Positions 39,012 through 47,991 of a stretch of 64,000 nucleotides of DNA are shown piece by piece. How positions within the stretch are numbered: position 1 is the stretch's first letter; each line of letters opens with the position of its first letter. The stretch is from Cryptobacterium curtum DSM 15641 (GTDB lineage: Bacteria; Actinomycetota; Coriobacteriia; Coriobacteriales; Eggerthellaceae), in contig NC_013170.1 in the NCBI RefSeq assembly GCF_000023845.1, forward strand, positions 310,001 through 374,000. Reading direction: 5' to 3'. A program made the translations under genes and the position numbers. The notes beneath the pieces were generated by a model. That model worked only from the letters and a program-made list of their open reading frames with translations. It was not told the DNA's origin and did not search any database.

Positions 39012-39845
39012 GTGCTAAACCTCCTGACCATGACCGTCCAACTTATCGACCGAGAGTCCGACGGGATCCGTATTTGTCGGGTTGAGGGTGAATCGCTTGT
39101 CACTGTAGTTGTTCCACGTGTAAAACTTTCAGAGGCAAAACATCTGCCAGATCTTCCACATCGTGGCATTTACTACTTGCTCGATGAAGATCATGGCGTA
39201 CTGAACCGAGTATACACTGGCCAAACCACGCAAGGTCTCTTGCGTTTGGAGGCGCATAAAGCAAAGAAGGAATTCTGGAACAAGGCTGTCATGTTTCTTG
39301 ATGATGACTACAACATCGATCGTGATGTTCTAGATTCACTTGAAGCTATGGCTATCGAATACGTCAGAAATCATGGCGATTACGAGACAGACAATACTGT
39401 TACGCCGACATCTAGGATTAATCCGTACAAGGAACGACGTGTCCAAGAGCTTCATGACAGTATTCTATTTCGTATGGAAGCATTGGGATATGACTTAAAT
39501 CGAACTTACAGCGGGCCCTCAGTCGGTAGCGCAACATTTCACACCAAGAAGCTTGGCGTGAAAGCTATTGGCCGTTACGACAAAGAGACGGGCAAGTTCA
39601 TTGTATTTGCAGGATCACAAATTGCATTGGACAAATCTATTATCAAAAATCGAATTGCTATTACAGTTCGTGCAGAGCAGTTTGGTGAAACTACCGAACG
39701 CACAACTTTAATCAACGATGTTGTCTTCCCGTCGCCCAGTGCTGCGGCAGTATTTGTACTGGGTGGAAGCCAAAACGGCTGGACCGAGTGGGTCGATGAC
39801 AACGGCAATACCTTAAGCGATATTTACCGCACAGAGGAGAACTAA
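39012..39845 (+). CDS. GIY-YIG nuclease domain protein with DUF4357
   Basis: 277 aa from GTG 39012 (ATG 39030 is an alternative). Residues about 50-135 resemble a degenerate GIY-YIG nuclease (HRGIYYLLDEDHGVLNRVYT, GQTTQGLLRLEAHKAKKEFW, LEAMAIEYVRN), and the C-terminus (FVFPSPSAAAVFVLGGSQNG-like, then WTEWVDDNGNTLSDIYR) is DUF4357. Such proteins commonly accompany type I R-M genes; whether it cuts DNA is unknown. It ends 3 bases before hsdM. Confidence 0.82.
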   Translation: MLNLLTMTVQLIDRESDGIRICRVEGESLVTVVVPRVKLSEAKHLPDLPHRGIYYLLDEDHGVLNRVYTGQTTQGLLRLEAHKAKKEFWNKAVMFLDDDYNIDRDVLDSLEAMAIEYVRNHGDYETDNTVTPTSRINPYKERRVQELHDSILFRMEALGYDLNRTYSGPSVGSATFHTKKLGVKAIGRYDKETGKFIVFAGSQIALDKSIIKNRIAITVRAEQFGETTERTTLINDVVFPSPSAAAVFVLGGSQNGWTEWVDDNGNTLSDIYRTEEN

Positions 39846-39848
39846 CAC

Positions 39849-42419
39849 ATGAACAAACAACAGCTGGCCTCGAAGATCTGGGAATCAGCCAACAAGATGC
39901 GCTCGACCATTGAGGCAAGCCAGTACAAGGATTACATCTTAGGTTTTATTTTCTACAAGTTCTTGTCAGAGACCGAGGTAGCACGCTTAAAAGCTAAGGA
40001 TTTTGCCGAGTCCGATCTACCAACCCTTACTGAGGACGATCCCGAAACAGTGGCATTTGTGCGGGGAGAGTGCGGTTACTTTATTGCCTATGACGATCTA
40101 TTCCAAACTTGGATTGCAAAGGGTAAGGACTTTGAAATTGCTGACGTGCGCGATGCGCTTTCCGCTTTTGATCGTAATGTGAGTCCAGCTCATAAGAAAG
40201 TTTTTGAAAAAATCTTCGAAACCTTGCAGACAGGGCTTTCGAAGTTAGGAACTGATGCTCGTAGTCAGTCGAAAGCTGCTCGCGATCTTATCCAGCTCAT
40301 CAAGGATATTCCTATGGACGGGCGCCAGGATTACGACGTGCTGGGCTACATCTATGAGTATCTTCTTGAAAAGTTCGCAACCAACGCGGGAAAGAAAGCC
40401 GGAGAGTTTTACACACCACATGAAGTGAGCCAGCTCATAAGTGAAATAGTCGCCTGGCATCTGCAGAGTCGTAGGCAAATTGAAATTTATGACCCTACTT
40501 CGGGCTCTGGTTCATTGCTTATTAACATCGGTAAAGCAGTCGCTCGTCGCAACGGTAACCCCGACAGTATTAAGTACTATGCGCAGGAATTGAAGGAGAA
40601 TACTTACAACCTGACGCGTATGAACCTGGTTATGCGCGGCATTTTGCCGGATAACATTGCGGTACGTAACGGCGATACACTGGCAGATGACTGGCCCTGG
40701 TTTGACACGGTAGAAAACAAGGACGAGACCTACAAACCTCTATTCGTTGATGCCGTTGTTTCTAATCCGCCTTATTCTCAAGATTGGGATCCTGTCGATA
40801 AAGAAATCGATCCACGCTTCGAGTATGGTGTAGCGCCTAAATCAAAAGCTGACTACGCCTTTTTGCTGCATGATTTATATCATCTACGCAATGACGGCAT
40901 TATGTGCATTGTCTTGCCTCATGGCGTGCTATTTCGCGGCGGCGAGGAAGGTTTGATACGCAGGAACCTCGTTGAGCACCGTCACATTCAGGCCATTATC
41001 GGCCTTCCCGCCAATATTTTCTTCGGTACGGGTATTCCTACCATCATCATGGTGCTGCGTAAGCAGCGTGCCGCAGGTGACGACAATGTTTTGGTAGTGG
41101 ATGCAAGTAAGTATTTCATGAAAGAGGGTAAGAACAACAAGTTGCGTGCCAGCGATATCAAACGTATCGTTGATGCCGTTACCACTAATACAGATGTCGA
41201 TAGCTTTAGCCGCTCGGTAACAATCGATGAGATTCGAAAGAATGATTACAACTTAAACATTCCGCGGTATGTCGATTCATCTGAAGCGCCCGAAGGTTGG
41301 GATGTTTTCGCTACGATGTTCGGCGGTGTGCCCGTTACAGAAGTGGATGCCCTTGACGAATATTGGACGGCCTGGCCCAGTTTGAAGGCACAGTTATTCA
41401 CCGACAACGGTAGCTCGTGCCTTACGCCCACGGCGAGCAATGTTGCTGAAGTGATAGCCGCAAATACCGATGTAAAAAGCTTTATCACTAGATTCAATCA
41501 AGCTATAGAAGGTTTTCCGAAAGCCATGGAAAACAGTTTGGTGGTTGCTCCTGAAAGCGTTGATACTCTTGCAGAAGAAGATGTACTAGCCAGCCAAATT
41601 GGACATATGCTTGCAGAAGTGCCATTAGTTGATGGCTACGACGCTTACCAGGCACTCGATGATGCTTGGCGCGACATTTCGGTTGACTTGGAAATCATTC
41701 AGTCCGAGGGATTTAATGCAGTGCGCAAAGTTGATCCTAATATGGTTGTCAAGAAAAAAAGAGGTGAAGATATTGAAGTTCAGGATGGTTGGGCAGGACG
41801 TATTCTTCCTTTCGAGTTGGTGCAGAGACAGTTTTTAGCGGACAGCCTAGCCGAAGTATCCAGTGCTGAAGCGCGACTTTCAGATATCGGTCAGGAGATT
41901 TCCGAAATTATCGAAAATCTTGACGAGGAAGACAAGAATTCGACGGACGCCATAAACGAGGCAGGCGATGCTTTTGTTTCTGCCGATTTGAAGAAGGCCG
42001 TTAAAGCAATTGGCAAGAATCCGGAGTCTGATTTTGAGGCATCGTTGGTTTGCGCTCAGAATCTACTCGAAGAAGAGAAGATCCTAAAGAAACAAGTAAA
42101 GGCGCAACGTATTGATCTGCACGAAGCAACTAAAAAGGTACTAGAGGGTTTAGATGATAGTCAGTGCAGAGAGCTGTTGAAGCTGAAATGGATTAAACCC
42201 TTATTTGAAAAACTATCTGTTTTACCTGGTGCGACAGTTGATGATTTCGTATCGAAAATCCAAGCGCTCTATGCGAAGTATGAAACCACTTACGCTGATG
42301 TTTGCAGTCAGATAGAAACCGCCGAGCTCGAACTTTCAAGTATGCTCGATGATTTAACGGGCAATGAATTCGATATGGCTGGAATAGCGGAACTCAAAAA
42401 ACTTTTAAGTGGTGAATAG
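39849..42419 (+). CDS. hsdM: Type I restriction-modification methyltransferase subunit
   Basis: 856 aa, longer than the usual 500-550. N-terminal HsdM helical domain (ASKIWESANKMRSTIEASQY, KDYILGFIFYKFLSE), SAM-binding loop DPTSGSGSLLINIG at about 215, catalytic NPPYSQDW at 306-313. The C-terminal 300 residues are an extra, mostly coiled-coil, region (about 560-856) often found in actinobacterial HsdM. It modifies adenine at the sites chosen by HsdS. Confidence 0.94.
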   Translation: MNKQQLASKIWESANKMRSTIEASQYKDYILGFIFYKFLSETEVARLKAKDFAESDLPTLTEDDPETVAFVRGECGYFIAYDDLFQTWIAKGKDFEIADVRDALSAFDRNVSPAHKKVFEKIFETLQTGLSKLGTDARSQSKAARDLIQLIKDIPMDGRQDYDVLGYIYEYLLEKFATNAGKKAGEFYTPHEVSQLISEIVAWHLQSRRQIEIYDPTSGSGSLLINIGKAVARRNGNPDSIKYYAQELKENTYNLTRMNLVMRGILPDNIAVRNGDTLADDWPWFDTVENKDETYKPLFVDAVVSNPPYSQDWDPVDKEIDPRFEYGVAPKSKADYAFLLHDLYHLRNDGIMCIVLPHGVLFRGGEEGLIRRNLVEHRHIQAIIGLPANIFFGTGIPTIIMVLRKQRAAGDDNVLVVDASKYFMKEGKNNKLRASDIKRIVDAVTTNTDVDSFSRSVTIDEIRKNDYNLNIPRYVDSSEAPEGWDVFATMFGGVPVTEVDALDEYWTAWPSLKAQLFTDNGSSCLTPTASNVAEVIAANTDVKSFITRFNQAIEGFPKAMENSLVVAPESVDTLAEEDVLASQIGHMLAEVPLVDGYDAYQALDDAWRDISVDLEIIQSEGFNAVRKVDPNMVVKKKRGEDIEVQDGWAGRILPFELVQRQFLADSLAEVSSAEARLSDIGQEISEIIENLDEEDKNSTDAINEAGDAFVSADLKKAVKAIGKNPESDFEASLVCAQNLLEEEKILKKQVKAQRIDLHEATKKVLEGLDDSQCRELLKLKWIKPLFEKLSVLPGATVDDFVSKIQALYAKYETTYADVCSQIETAELELSSMLDDLTGNEFDMAGIAELKKLLSGE

Positions 42420-42420
42420 C

Positions 42421-43035
42421 ATGGCCGCTAAATCGAAAACACCTGAGATCCGATTCAAGGGTTTTACTGACCCTTGGGAACAGCGTAAGTTGGGGGATGT
42501 GCTAACGGAAAGAAATATCCAACGCGCGCAGAGCGAGGATTTTCCATTGGTTTCGTTTACGGTTGAGAACGGTGTGACGCCAAAAACAGAGCGCTACGAT
42601 AGAGAGCAACTAGTGCGAGGAGATAGAGCTGCTAAGAAATACAAGGAAACGAGGTTGGATGATATCGTTTACAATCCAGCAAATCTGAAATTTGGAGCAA
42701 TAGCTAGAAATACTCTCAGAAACGCTGTATTTAGCCCTATCTACGTTACTTTCAATGTTGATGAAACTGCTGCCCCTAGCTTTATAGAAAAAGTGGTTAC
42801 AAGATCTAGGTTCATTCAGGGCGCATTGCGATATCAACAAGGCACAGTTTACGAAAGAATGTCCGTTAGTCCTGAAGAATTGTGTGACTTAAACGTGACA
42901 TTGCCTTATTTAGATGAGCAACAGTATATAGGAAGTTATTTCACCAACCTCGATCACCTCATCACCCTTCATCAGCGTAAGTGCGACAAGCTCAAACAGC
43001 TTAAGCAGTCCCTGCTCGAGAAGATGTTCGTATAA
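42421..43035 (+). CDS. hsdS: Half-size type I specificity subunit, expressed copy
   Basis: 204 aa, half the normal 400, with one target-recognition domain. N-terminus PEIRFKGFTDPWEQRKLGDV, C-terminus LDHLITLHQRKCDKLKQLKQ then SLLEKMFV. It is the only copy with both complete ends, directly behind hsdM, so it is the currently expressed specificity; half-subunits are known to work as dimers. Both borders of the variable part are recombination repeats shared with the two other copies. Confidence 0.9.
   Translation: MAAKSKTPEIRFKGFTDPWEQRKLGDVLTERNIQRAQSEDFPLVSFTVENGVTPKTERYDREQLVRGDRAAKKYKETRLDDIVYNPANLKFGAIARNTLRNAVFSPIYVTFNVDETAAPSFIEKVVTRSRFIQGALRYQQGTVYERMSVSPEELCDLNVTLPYLDEQQYIGSYFTNLDHLITLHQRKCDKLKQLKQSLLEKMFV
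42472..42498 (+). repeat. hsdS upstream recombination repeat, copy A
   Basis: Contains TGGGAACAGCGTAAGTTGGG (coding WEQRKLG). 27 bases identical to 44052-44078; 22 bases identical in inverse orientation to 49402-49423. Confidence 0.92.
42958..42981 (+). repeat. hsdS downstream recombination repeat, copy A
   Basis: CTCATCACCCTTCATCAGCG followed by TAAG (coding LITLHQRK). Also present at 44547-44570, 47941-47964, and inverted at 48933-48956. Confidence 0.92.
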
Positions 43036-43044
43036 GGAAAGCCT

Positions 43045-44040
43045 ATGTCGTATCAGCCGCCCTTTACTCTCAACAGCCAGATACTCGACCTTGTTGCCGA
43101 CATTGCTCAAAAGGTGGGCCGAGTGGATGCATATGGCCAGATCAATCGCAGTCTACAGCTGCGTAAGGAGAACCGTATACGGACTATCCATTCTTCTCTT
43201 GCTATCGAGAACAACACGCTTTCGCTTGAACAGGTTACGGCGGTGATTGAGGGTAAGCACGTTATCGCACCACCTAAAGACCTTCTTGAAGTGCAGAATG
43301 CTATTAAGGTCTACGAGAATATTGATTCATTTAATCCTCTTTCGGTGGACGATCTCCTTTGTGCCCACAAGGAGCTTATGGGCGGGCTTGTTCCCGAGGC
43401 GGGTAGACTGCGTAGCGGTAATGTAGGGATCTTCGCAGGTGAAAGGCTTATACATGCTGGCACGCCGGCAAAGTACGTTTCAAACGTTCTGACTGATTTA
43501 TTCTCATGGCTTGCTGCTGGCGAGTTTCATCCGCTTGTAACCTCGTGCGTGTTTCATTACGAGTTTGAGTTCATCCATCCTTTCCAAGATGGTAACGGTC
43601 GCATGGGCAGACTTTGGCAGACAATCATTTTGAGTAGATGGAACGACATTTTTGCATGGCTTCCTGTCGAAACGCTAGTCAAGGAACGTCAGAAAGACTA
43701 CTACGATGCACTCTCTGGTTCTGACGAGCAGGGTGACAGCACACGATTCATTGAGTTTATGCTCGGCATGATTTCACAGACACTTGATGATGTTCTTGCT
43801 TCTGGCAATGATGTCGGTATAAATGACGGTATAAATGTCGGTATAACGAATGCGGCAGAGGCTATGCGTGAGCAGTTGCTTTTGCTCGTGAGTGGTAATC
43901 CGAGTATAACTGTTAAACAAATGGCAGCTGAACTGGGTATAAGCACTCGTCAGACCGAACGAATCGTTTCAAGCTTAAAGCAGGAAGGTAAGCTTGTCCG
44001 TATTGGCGCTAATCGCAATGGTCGCTGGGAGGTACGATAG
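43045..44040 (+). CDS. Fic-domain protein (probable AMPylase) within the hsd operon
   Basis: 331 aa. Fic motif HPFQDGNGRMGR at 178-189, complete. An N-terminal inhibitory helix motif (SSLAIENNTLS, Ser51...Glu55-Asn56) predicts an auto-inhibited class II Fic. The C-terminus carries a winged helix (ITVKQMAAELGISTRQTERI) preceded by a small repeat GINDGINVGIT. It lies between two hsdS genes; 10 bases after hsdS1 and 2 bases before hsdS2. Known Fic proteins transfer AMP or other groups to proteins; the target here is unknown. Confidence 0.9.
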   Translation: MSYQPPFTLNSQILDLVADIAQKVGRVDAYGQINRSLQLRKENRIRTIHSSLAIENNTLSLEQVTAVIEGKHVIAPPKDLLEVQNAIKVYENIDSFNPLSVDDLLCAHKELMGGLVPEAGRLRSGNVGIFAGERLIHAGTPAKYVSNVLTDLFSWLAAGEFHPLVTSCVFHYEFEFIHPFQDGNGRMGRLWQTIILSRWNDIFAWLPVETLVKERQKDYYDALSGSDEQGDSTRFIEFMLGMISQTLDDVLASGNDVGINDGINVGITNAAEAMREQLLLLVSGNPSITVKQMAAELGISTRQTERIVSSLKQEGKLVRIGANRNGRWEVR

Positions 44041-44042
44041 GA

Positions 44043-44591
44043 ATGTCTTCTCCTTGGGAACAGCGTAAGTTGGGGGATTTTGCCTCAAAGAAGACCTCCA
44101 AGAACAATTCTTTGGCCTTTAGCGAAACTTTCACCAACTCTGCTGAACGTGGCGTTGTGAGTCAGTTGGACTACTTCGATCACGACGTCACGAATGCCGA
44201 AAGCATTGGCGGTTACTATGTGGTGGAACCGGACGACTTTGTCTACAACCCACGTATCTCTGTCACAGCTCCAGTAGGCCCCATTAATCGAAATCGACTA
44301 GGTAGAACTGGAGTTATGTCGCCACTATATACAGTCTTCGAAACCGATGAGTCAGTAGATAAGTGCTATCTCGAACATTTCTTTAGGACGCGAATTTGGC
44401 ATAAATTCATGTTTTTGGAAGGCAATAGTGGCGCTCGTTCTGACCGTTTCTCCATTGGAGATGAAACGTTCTTCGAGATGCCAATCGCCTGTCCACTGTT
44501 TGAGGAGCAAAGAGCAATCGCAAGCTACTTGGAATCAATAGATTCTCTCATCACCCTTCATCAGCGTAAGTTGAAGTTACTAAAATACTAA
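44043..44591 (+). CDS. hsdS: Second half-size HsdS, truncated by a frameshift
   Basis: 182 aa with a different recognition domain from hsdS1 but the same borders (SSPWEQRKLGDF at the start, SLITLHQRKLKLLKY at the end). After the stop the next frame continues NTKKAMLDKTFV to a TAG at 44622, exactly the expected C-terminus of an HsdS; the loss of one A in an A-run at 44582-44585 explains the break. It is probably a silent donor or a phase-off copy. Translation could be coupled to the Fic stop. Confidence 0.85.
   Translation: MSSPWEQRKLGDFASKKTSKNNSLAFSETFTNSAERGVVSQLDYFDHDVTNAESIGGYYVVEPDDFVYNPRISVTAPVGPINRNRLGRTGVMSPLYTVFETDESVDKCYLEHFFRTRIWHKFMFLEGNSGARSDRFSIGDETFFEMPIACPLFEEQRAIASYLESIDSLITLHQRKLKLLKY
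44052..44078 (+). repeat. hsdS upstream recombination repeat, copy B
   Basis: Identical over 27 bases to copy A; direct orientation. Confidence 0.92.
44541..44570 (+). repeat. hsdS downstream recombination repeat, copy B
   Basis: GATTCTCTCATCACCCTTCA and the next 10 bases are identical over 30 bases to 47935-47964, and over the last 24 to copy A. Confidence 0.92.
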
Positions 44592-44631
44592 GAAAGCAAT
44601 GCTCGATAAAACGTTTGTCTAGGAGCTTTAC

Positions 44632-47600
44632 ATGATTTACGAAAACGAAGCTGATTTCGAAGAAGCGGTTATCAACGTCTTAAAGCAGCACGGCTGGGAT
44701 GACGCTGATGGCGTTATAAAATATCCGACCGAGGCAGACTTGATTCGAAATTGGGCGGAAATTCTGTATCAGAATAACTCTGATCGTGACCGCCTGAATG
44801 GCTTTCCCCTTACAGATGGTGAGATGGCGCAAGTCATTGAGCAGGTTGAGGCTTTACGGAGTCCGCTTGCGCTCAATGGTTTCATCAACGGAAAAACTGT
44901 TGCCATTAAACGCGATAATCCTGATGATGCGGCACATTATGGTCGTGAAGTGAGTCTGAATATTTATGACCGCCGCGAAATTGCTGGTGGTAAAAGCCGA
45001 TACCAGATTGCCCAGCAGCCTAGATATCCCGCGAAGAATAAGCTATTGAACGATCGGCGTGGAGATTTATGTCTGCTTATCAATGGCATGCCGCTTATTC
45101 ATATCGAGCTGAAACGCAGTGGCGTTTCGATAAGTCAAGCATGCAATCAGATAGAGAAGTATTCTCATGAAGGAGTATTCACCGGAATTTTCCGGTTGGT
45201 GCAGCTTTTTGTTGCCATGAATCCTGATGATGCTGTTTATTTCGCCAACCCTGGTGCAGGAAATTTTAATTCGAATTTCTATTTCCACTGGGCTGACTTT
45301 AACAACGAACCCTATTGTGCCAACCAGAATCCGGGCGCCGATGATTGGAAACGTTTTACTTCGAGTTTACTTTCTATTCCCATGGCGCATCAGATGATCG
45401 GCTTCTATACCGTGGCCGATTCAGGGGATGGTTGCTTAAAAGTCCTGCGCAGTTATCAGTACTATGCCGCTAGTTCTATTTCTGACCATGTACGCGCATG
45501 CGATTGGGGAGCATCAACGCCTGCGGGCACGCCTGGAAGACCTGGTGGTTATATATGGCATACCACAGGTTCTGGCAAGACCATGACATCGTTTAAGGCT
45601 GCGCAGTTGGTTGCGGATTCCAGAGACGCTGACAAGGTCGTTTTTCTCATGGATCGCATTGAGCTTGGAACCCAATCGCTTAAGGAGTACCGAGCTTTTG
45701 CCGACGATGCTGATGACGTTCAAGCTACTGAAAACACTGATGTTCTGCGCCATAAGCTTGTTGAAAGCACCGACCCCAAAGACACTCTTATTGTTACTTC
45801 TATCCAGAAAATGAGCAATGTGAAAGTTGGTGAAGGTGGGATTACTCAGGCTGAACTCGATCGTATGGCCAAGAAGCGTATCGTTTTTATCCTCGACGAA
45901 TGCCATCGTTCGACTTTTGGCACCATGCTACAGGATATTCGCACTAGTTTTCCCAATGCGTTGTTCTTTGGATTTACAGGCACTCCCATCCAGGAAGAGA
46001 ACAAGAAAAAGGGCGCAACAACGTCGATGATATTCGGCAATTGTTTGCATCGCTACAGCATTGCTGATGGCATTCGCGACGGCAATGTACTCGGCTTCGA
46101 CCCGTGTATGGTTACTACGTATAAAGATAAAGACGTGCGTAAAGCAGTTGCACTTGAGCAGGCAAAGGCCGACTCTGTCGAGGCTGTGATGGAAAATCCG
46201 AAGAAGGAGGAAATCTTTTATTACTGGATGAATGAGGCACCCATGGGTCCAAGGGTCAGCGACGCTGGCGAATATATCAAAGGCGTCGAGGATTTTATGA
46301 AGTCTGTCCAATACGATGAGGACACTCCCCATGAATATCAGGTAATCAATGACATCGTTGAGCAATTTCCGATATTAAGTCACGGTAATAAGTTTCACGC
46401 CATTCTGGCCACGAGCTCAATTTCAGAAGCTATCAGCTACTACCGTCGTCTTAAGGAGTGTGCCCCGCAGCTTAAATGCACTGCATTGTTTGATCCGAGT
46501 ATTGATAACAATGATGGCGCTACAGTGAAGGAAGATGCGCTTGTTGAAATTATCGGGGACTATAACGATACCTATGGCAAGGAATTTGCTATTCCTACCT
46601 GGGGAAGTATGAAGAAAGATATATCGTCCCGATTAGCGCATAAAGAACCATACCTAAATATCGATAGCAACCGAGACAAGCGCATCGATATCTTAATAGT
46701 GGTCGACCAGATGCTTACAGGTTTCGACTCGAAGTGGGTGAATACACTGTATCTGGATAAGGTTATCGACTACGAAAGTATTATTCAGGCATTCAGTCGA
46801 ACGAATCGTTTGTTCGGTCCCGAAAAACCCTTTGGCGTGATCCGCTATTACCGCAAACCTCACACTATGTCTGGCTATATCAAAGCAGCAGTAAAGCTGT
46901 ATTCGGGCGACAAACCGCTCGATCTGTTTGTGCAGAAGCTTCACCAGAATATCAAGATGATGGATGCGCGTCTATTAGAGATAAAGGCACTATTTCAAGC
47001 TAACGGCGTGAGCGATTTAAGCCGATTGCCAGACTCTCGAGAAGCACGCGCTAAGTTCGCAAAAGACTTTGTAGAGCTGAGTCACTTTCTTGAATCTGCT
47101 CAGGTGCAGGGCTTTAGTTGGGACAAAGTAGAGTATGAATTTGAACCCGGCACGCTCGATGAGTCCATGCGTGATGAATTAAGAATGATAGATGGCGGAT
47201 ACGAGTCTTCGGGTAATTATATGATTGTGAAACCTAATATCGATGAGCGGACATACTTGATTTTAGCGCAGCGATATAAGGAGCTGTTTAAGTCTAAACT
47301 GGGTCCTACACCCGATGATGTTCCGTACGATATTGACGGACATTTAACGGAAATTGATACGGGAAAAATCGATACTGACTATATGAATTCAAACTTTGTG
47401 AAGTGGCTAAAAGCTCTAAACAGTGGCGACGACAATTTAGAAGCAGCTTCTGAAGAGTTACATCGTTCGTTTGCATCGCTGCCGCAGGACGAGCAACGTC
47501 TTGCGGAATTGTTTTTGCATGATGTTGAACGAGGGGACGTGAAGCTTGAGGATGGAAAGACGTTACGTGATTACATCACAGCGTATGGCCGCCATGAGAA

Positions 47601-47865
47601 GGATAGCCAATTCGATAAGGTGGTTGAGGCTTTAGGTGTTGATCGTGATTTACTGGTTGAGATGGCTGGTCTGGACCTAACGGAGGAGAACATCAACGAG
47701 TATGGACGGTTCGATCGTTTGAAGAACAGCATCGATAAGACCACAGCTAAGACGTATTTCGAAAGAGTCGAGGGCGTGTCAATTGCCCCGTTTAAGGTGC
47801 ATGTAAAAGCTGATGAACTGTTAAAACGCTTTATTATTGAAGGTGGATTCGATTTAAATGATTAG
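44632..47865 (+). CDS. hsdR: Type I restriction enzyme, R subunit
   Basis: 1077 aa. N-terminal nuclease half with NGMPLIHIELKRSGV (the ExK of the PD-(D/E)xK core) at about 155, Walker A GYIWHTTGSGKTMTS near residue 305, DEAD-like ILDECHRSTFGTM near 421, helicase motifs FFGFTGTPI and later DILIVVDQMLTGFDSKWVNT and IIQAFSRTNRL. Complete. Ribosome site AGGAG overlaps the stop of the original full-length hsdS2. It translocates and cuts unmodified DNA. Confidence 0.95.
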   Translation: MIYENEADFEEAVINVLKQHGWDDADGVIKYPTEADLIRNWAEILYQNNSDRDRLNGFPLTDGEMAQVIEQVEALRSPLALNGFINGKTVAIKRDNPDDAAHYGREVSLNIYDRREIAGGKSRYQIAQQPRYPAKNKLLNDRRGDLCLLINGMPLIHIELKRSGVSISQACNQIEKYSHEGVFTGIFRLVQLFVAMNPDDAVYFANPGAGNFNSNFYFHWADFNNEPYCANQNPGADDWKRFTSSLLSIPMAHQMIGFYTVADSGDGCLKVLRSYQYYAASSISDHVRACDWGASTPAGTPGRPGGYIWHTTGSGKTMTSFKAAQLVADSRDADKVVFLMDRIELGTQSLKEYRAFADDADDVQATENTDVLRHKLVESTDPKDTLIVTSIQKMSNVKVGEGGITQAELDRMAKKRIVFILDECHRSTFGTMLQDIRTSFPNALFFGFTGTPIQEENKKKGATTSMIFGNCLHRYSIADGIRDGNVLGFDPCMVTTYKDKDVRKAVALEQAKADSVEAVMENPKKEEIFYYWMNEAPMGPRVSDAGEYIKGVEDFMKSVQYDEDTPHEYQVINDIVEQFPILSHGNKFHAILATSSISEAISYYRRLKECAPQLKCTALFDPSIDNNDGATVKEDALVEIIGDYNDTYGKEFAIPTWGSMKKDISSRLAHKEPYLNIDSNRDKRIDILIVVDQMLTGFDSKWVNTLYLDKVIDYESIIQAFSRTNRLFGPEKPFGVIRYYRKPHTMSGYIKAAVKLYSGDKPLDLFVQKLHQNIKMMDARLLEIKALFQANGVSDLSRLPDSREARAKFAKDFVELSHFLESAQVQGFSWDKVEYEFEPGTLDESMRDELRMIDGGYESSGNYMIVKPNIDERTYLILAQRYKELFKSKLGPTPDDVPYDIDGHLTEIDTGKIDTDYMNSNFVKWLKALNSGDDNLEAASEELHRSFASLPQDEQRLAELFLHDVERGDVKLEDGKTLRDYITAYGRHEKDSQFDKVVEALGVDRDLLVEMAGLDLTEENINEYGRFDRLKNSIDKTTAKTYFERVEGVSIAPFKVHVKADELLKRFIIEGGFDLND

Positions 47866-47889
47866 CGAATGATTGTTTAGTTAGTTGTT

Positions 47890-47919
47890 GGGCCGTGGCA
47901 TTTTTGTCGCGGCCCTTTT
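47890..47919 (+). terminator. Terminator after hsdR
   Basis: GGGCCG (47890-47895) pairs with CGGCCC (47910-47915), followed by TTTTGTTT. Confidence 0.8.
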
Positions 47920-47934
47920 GTTTCAACCTGGGAA

Positions 47935-47964
47935 GATTCTCTCATCACCCTTCATCAGCGTAAG
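47935..47964 (+). repeat. hsdS downstream recombination repeat, orphan copy C
   Basis: Identical over 30 bases to 44541-44570 but with no recognition domain attached. It lies 28 bases before the recombinase gene, facing copy D beyond it, so the recombinase gene itself is flanked by inverted repeats. Confidence 0.92.
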
Positions 47965-47991
47965 CGGCTATTCACTTCGAAGGGGTTAATC

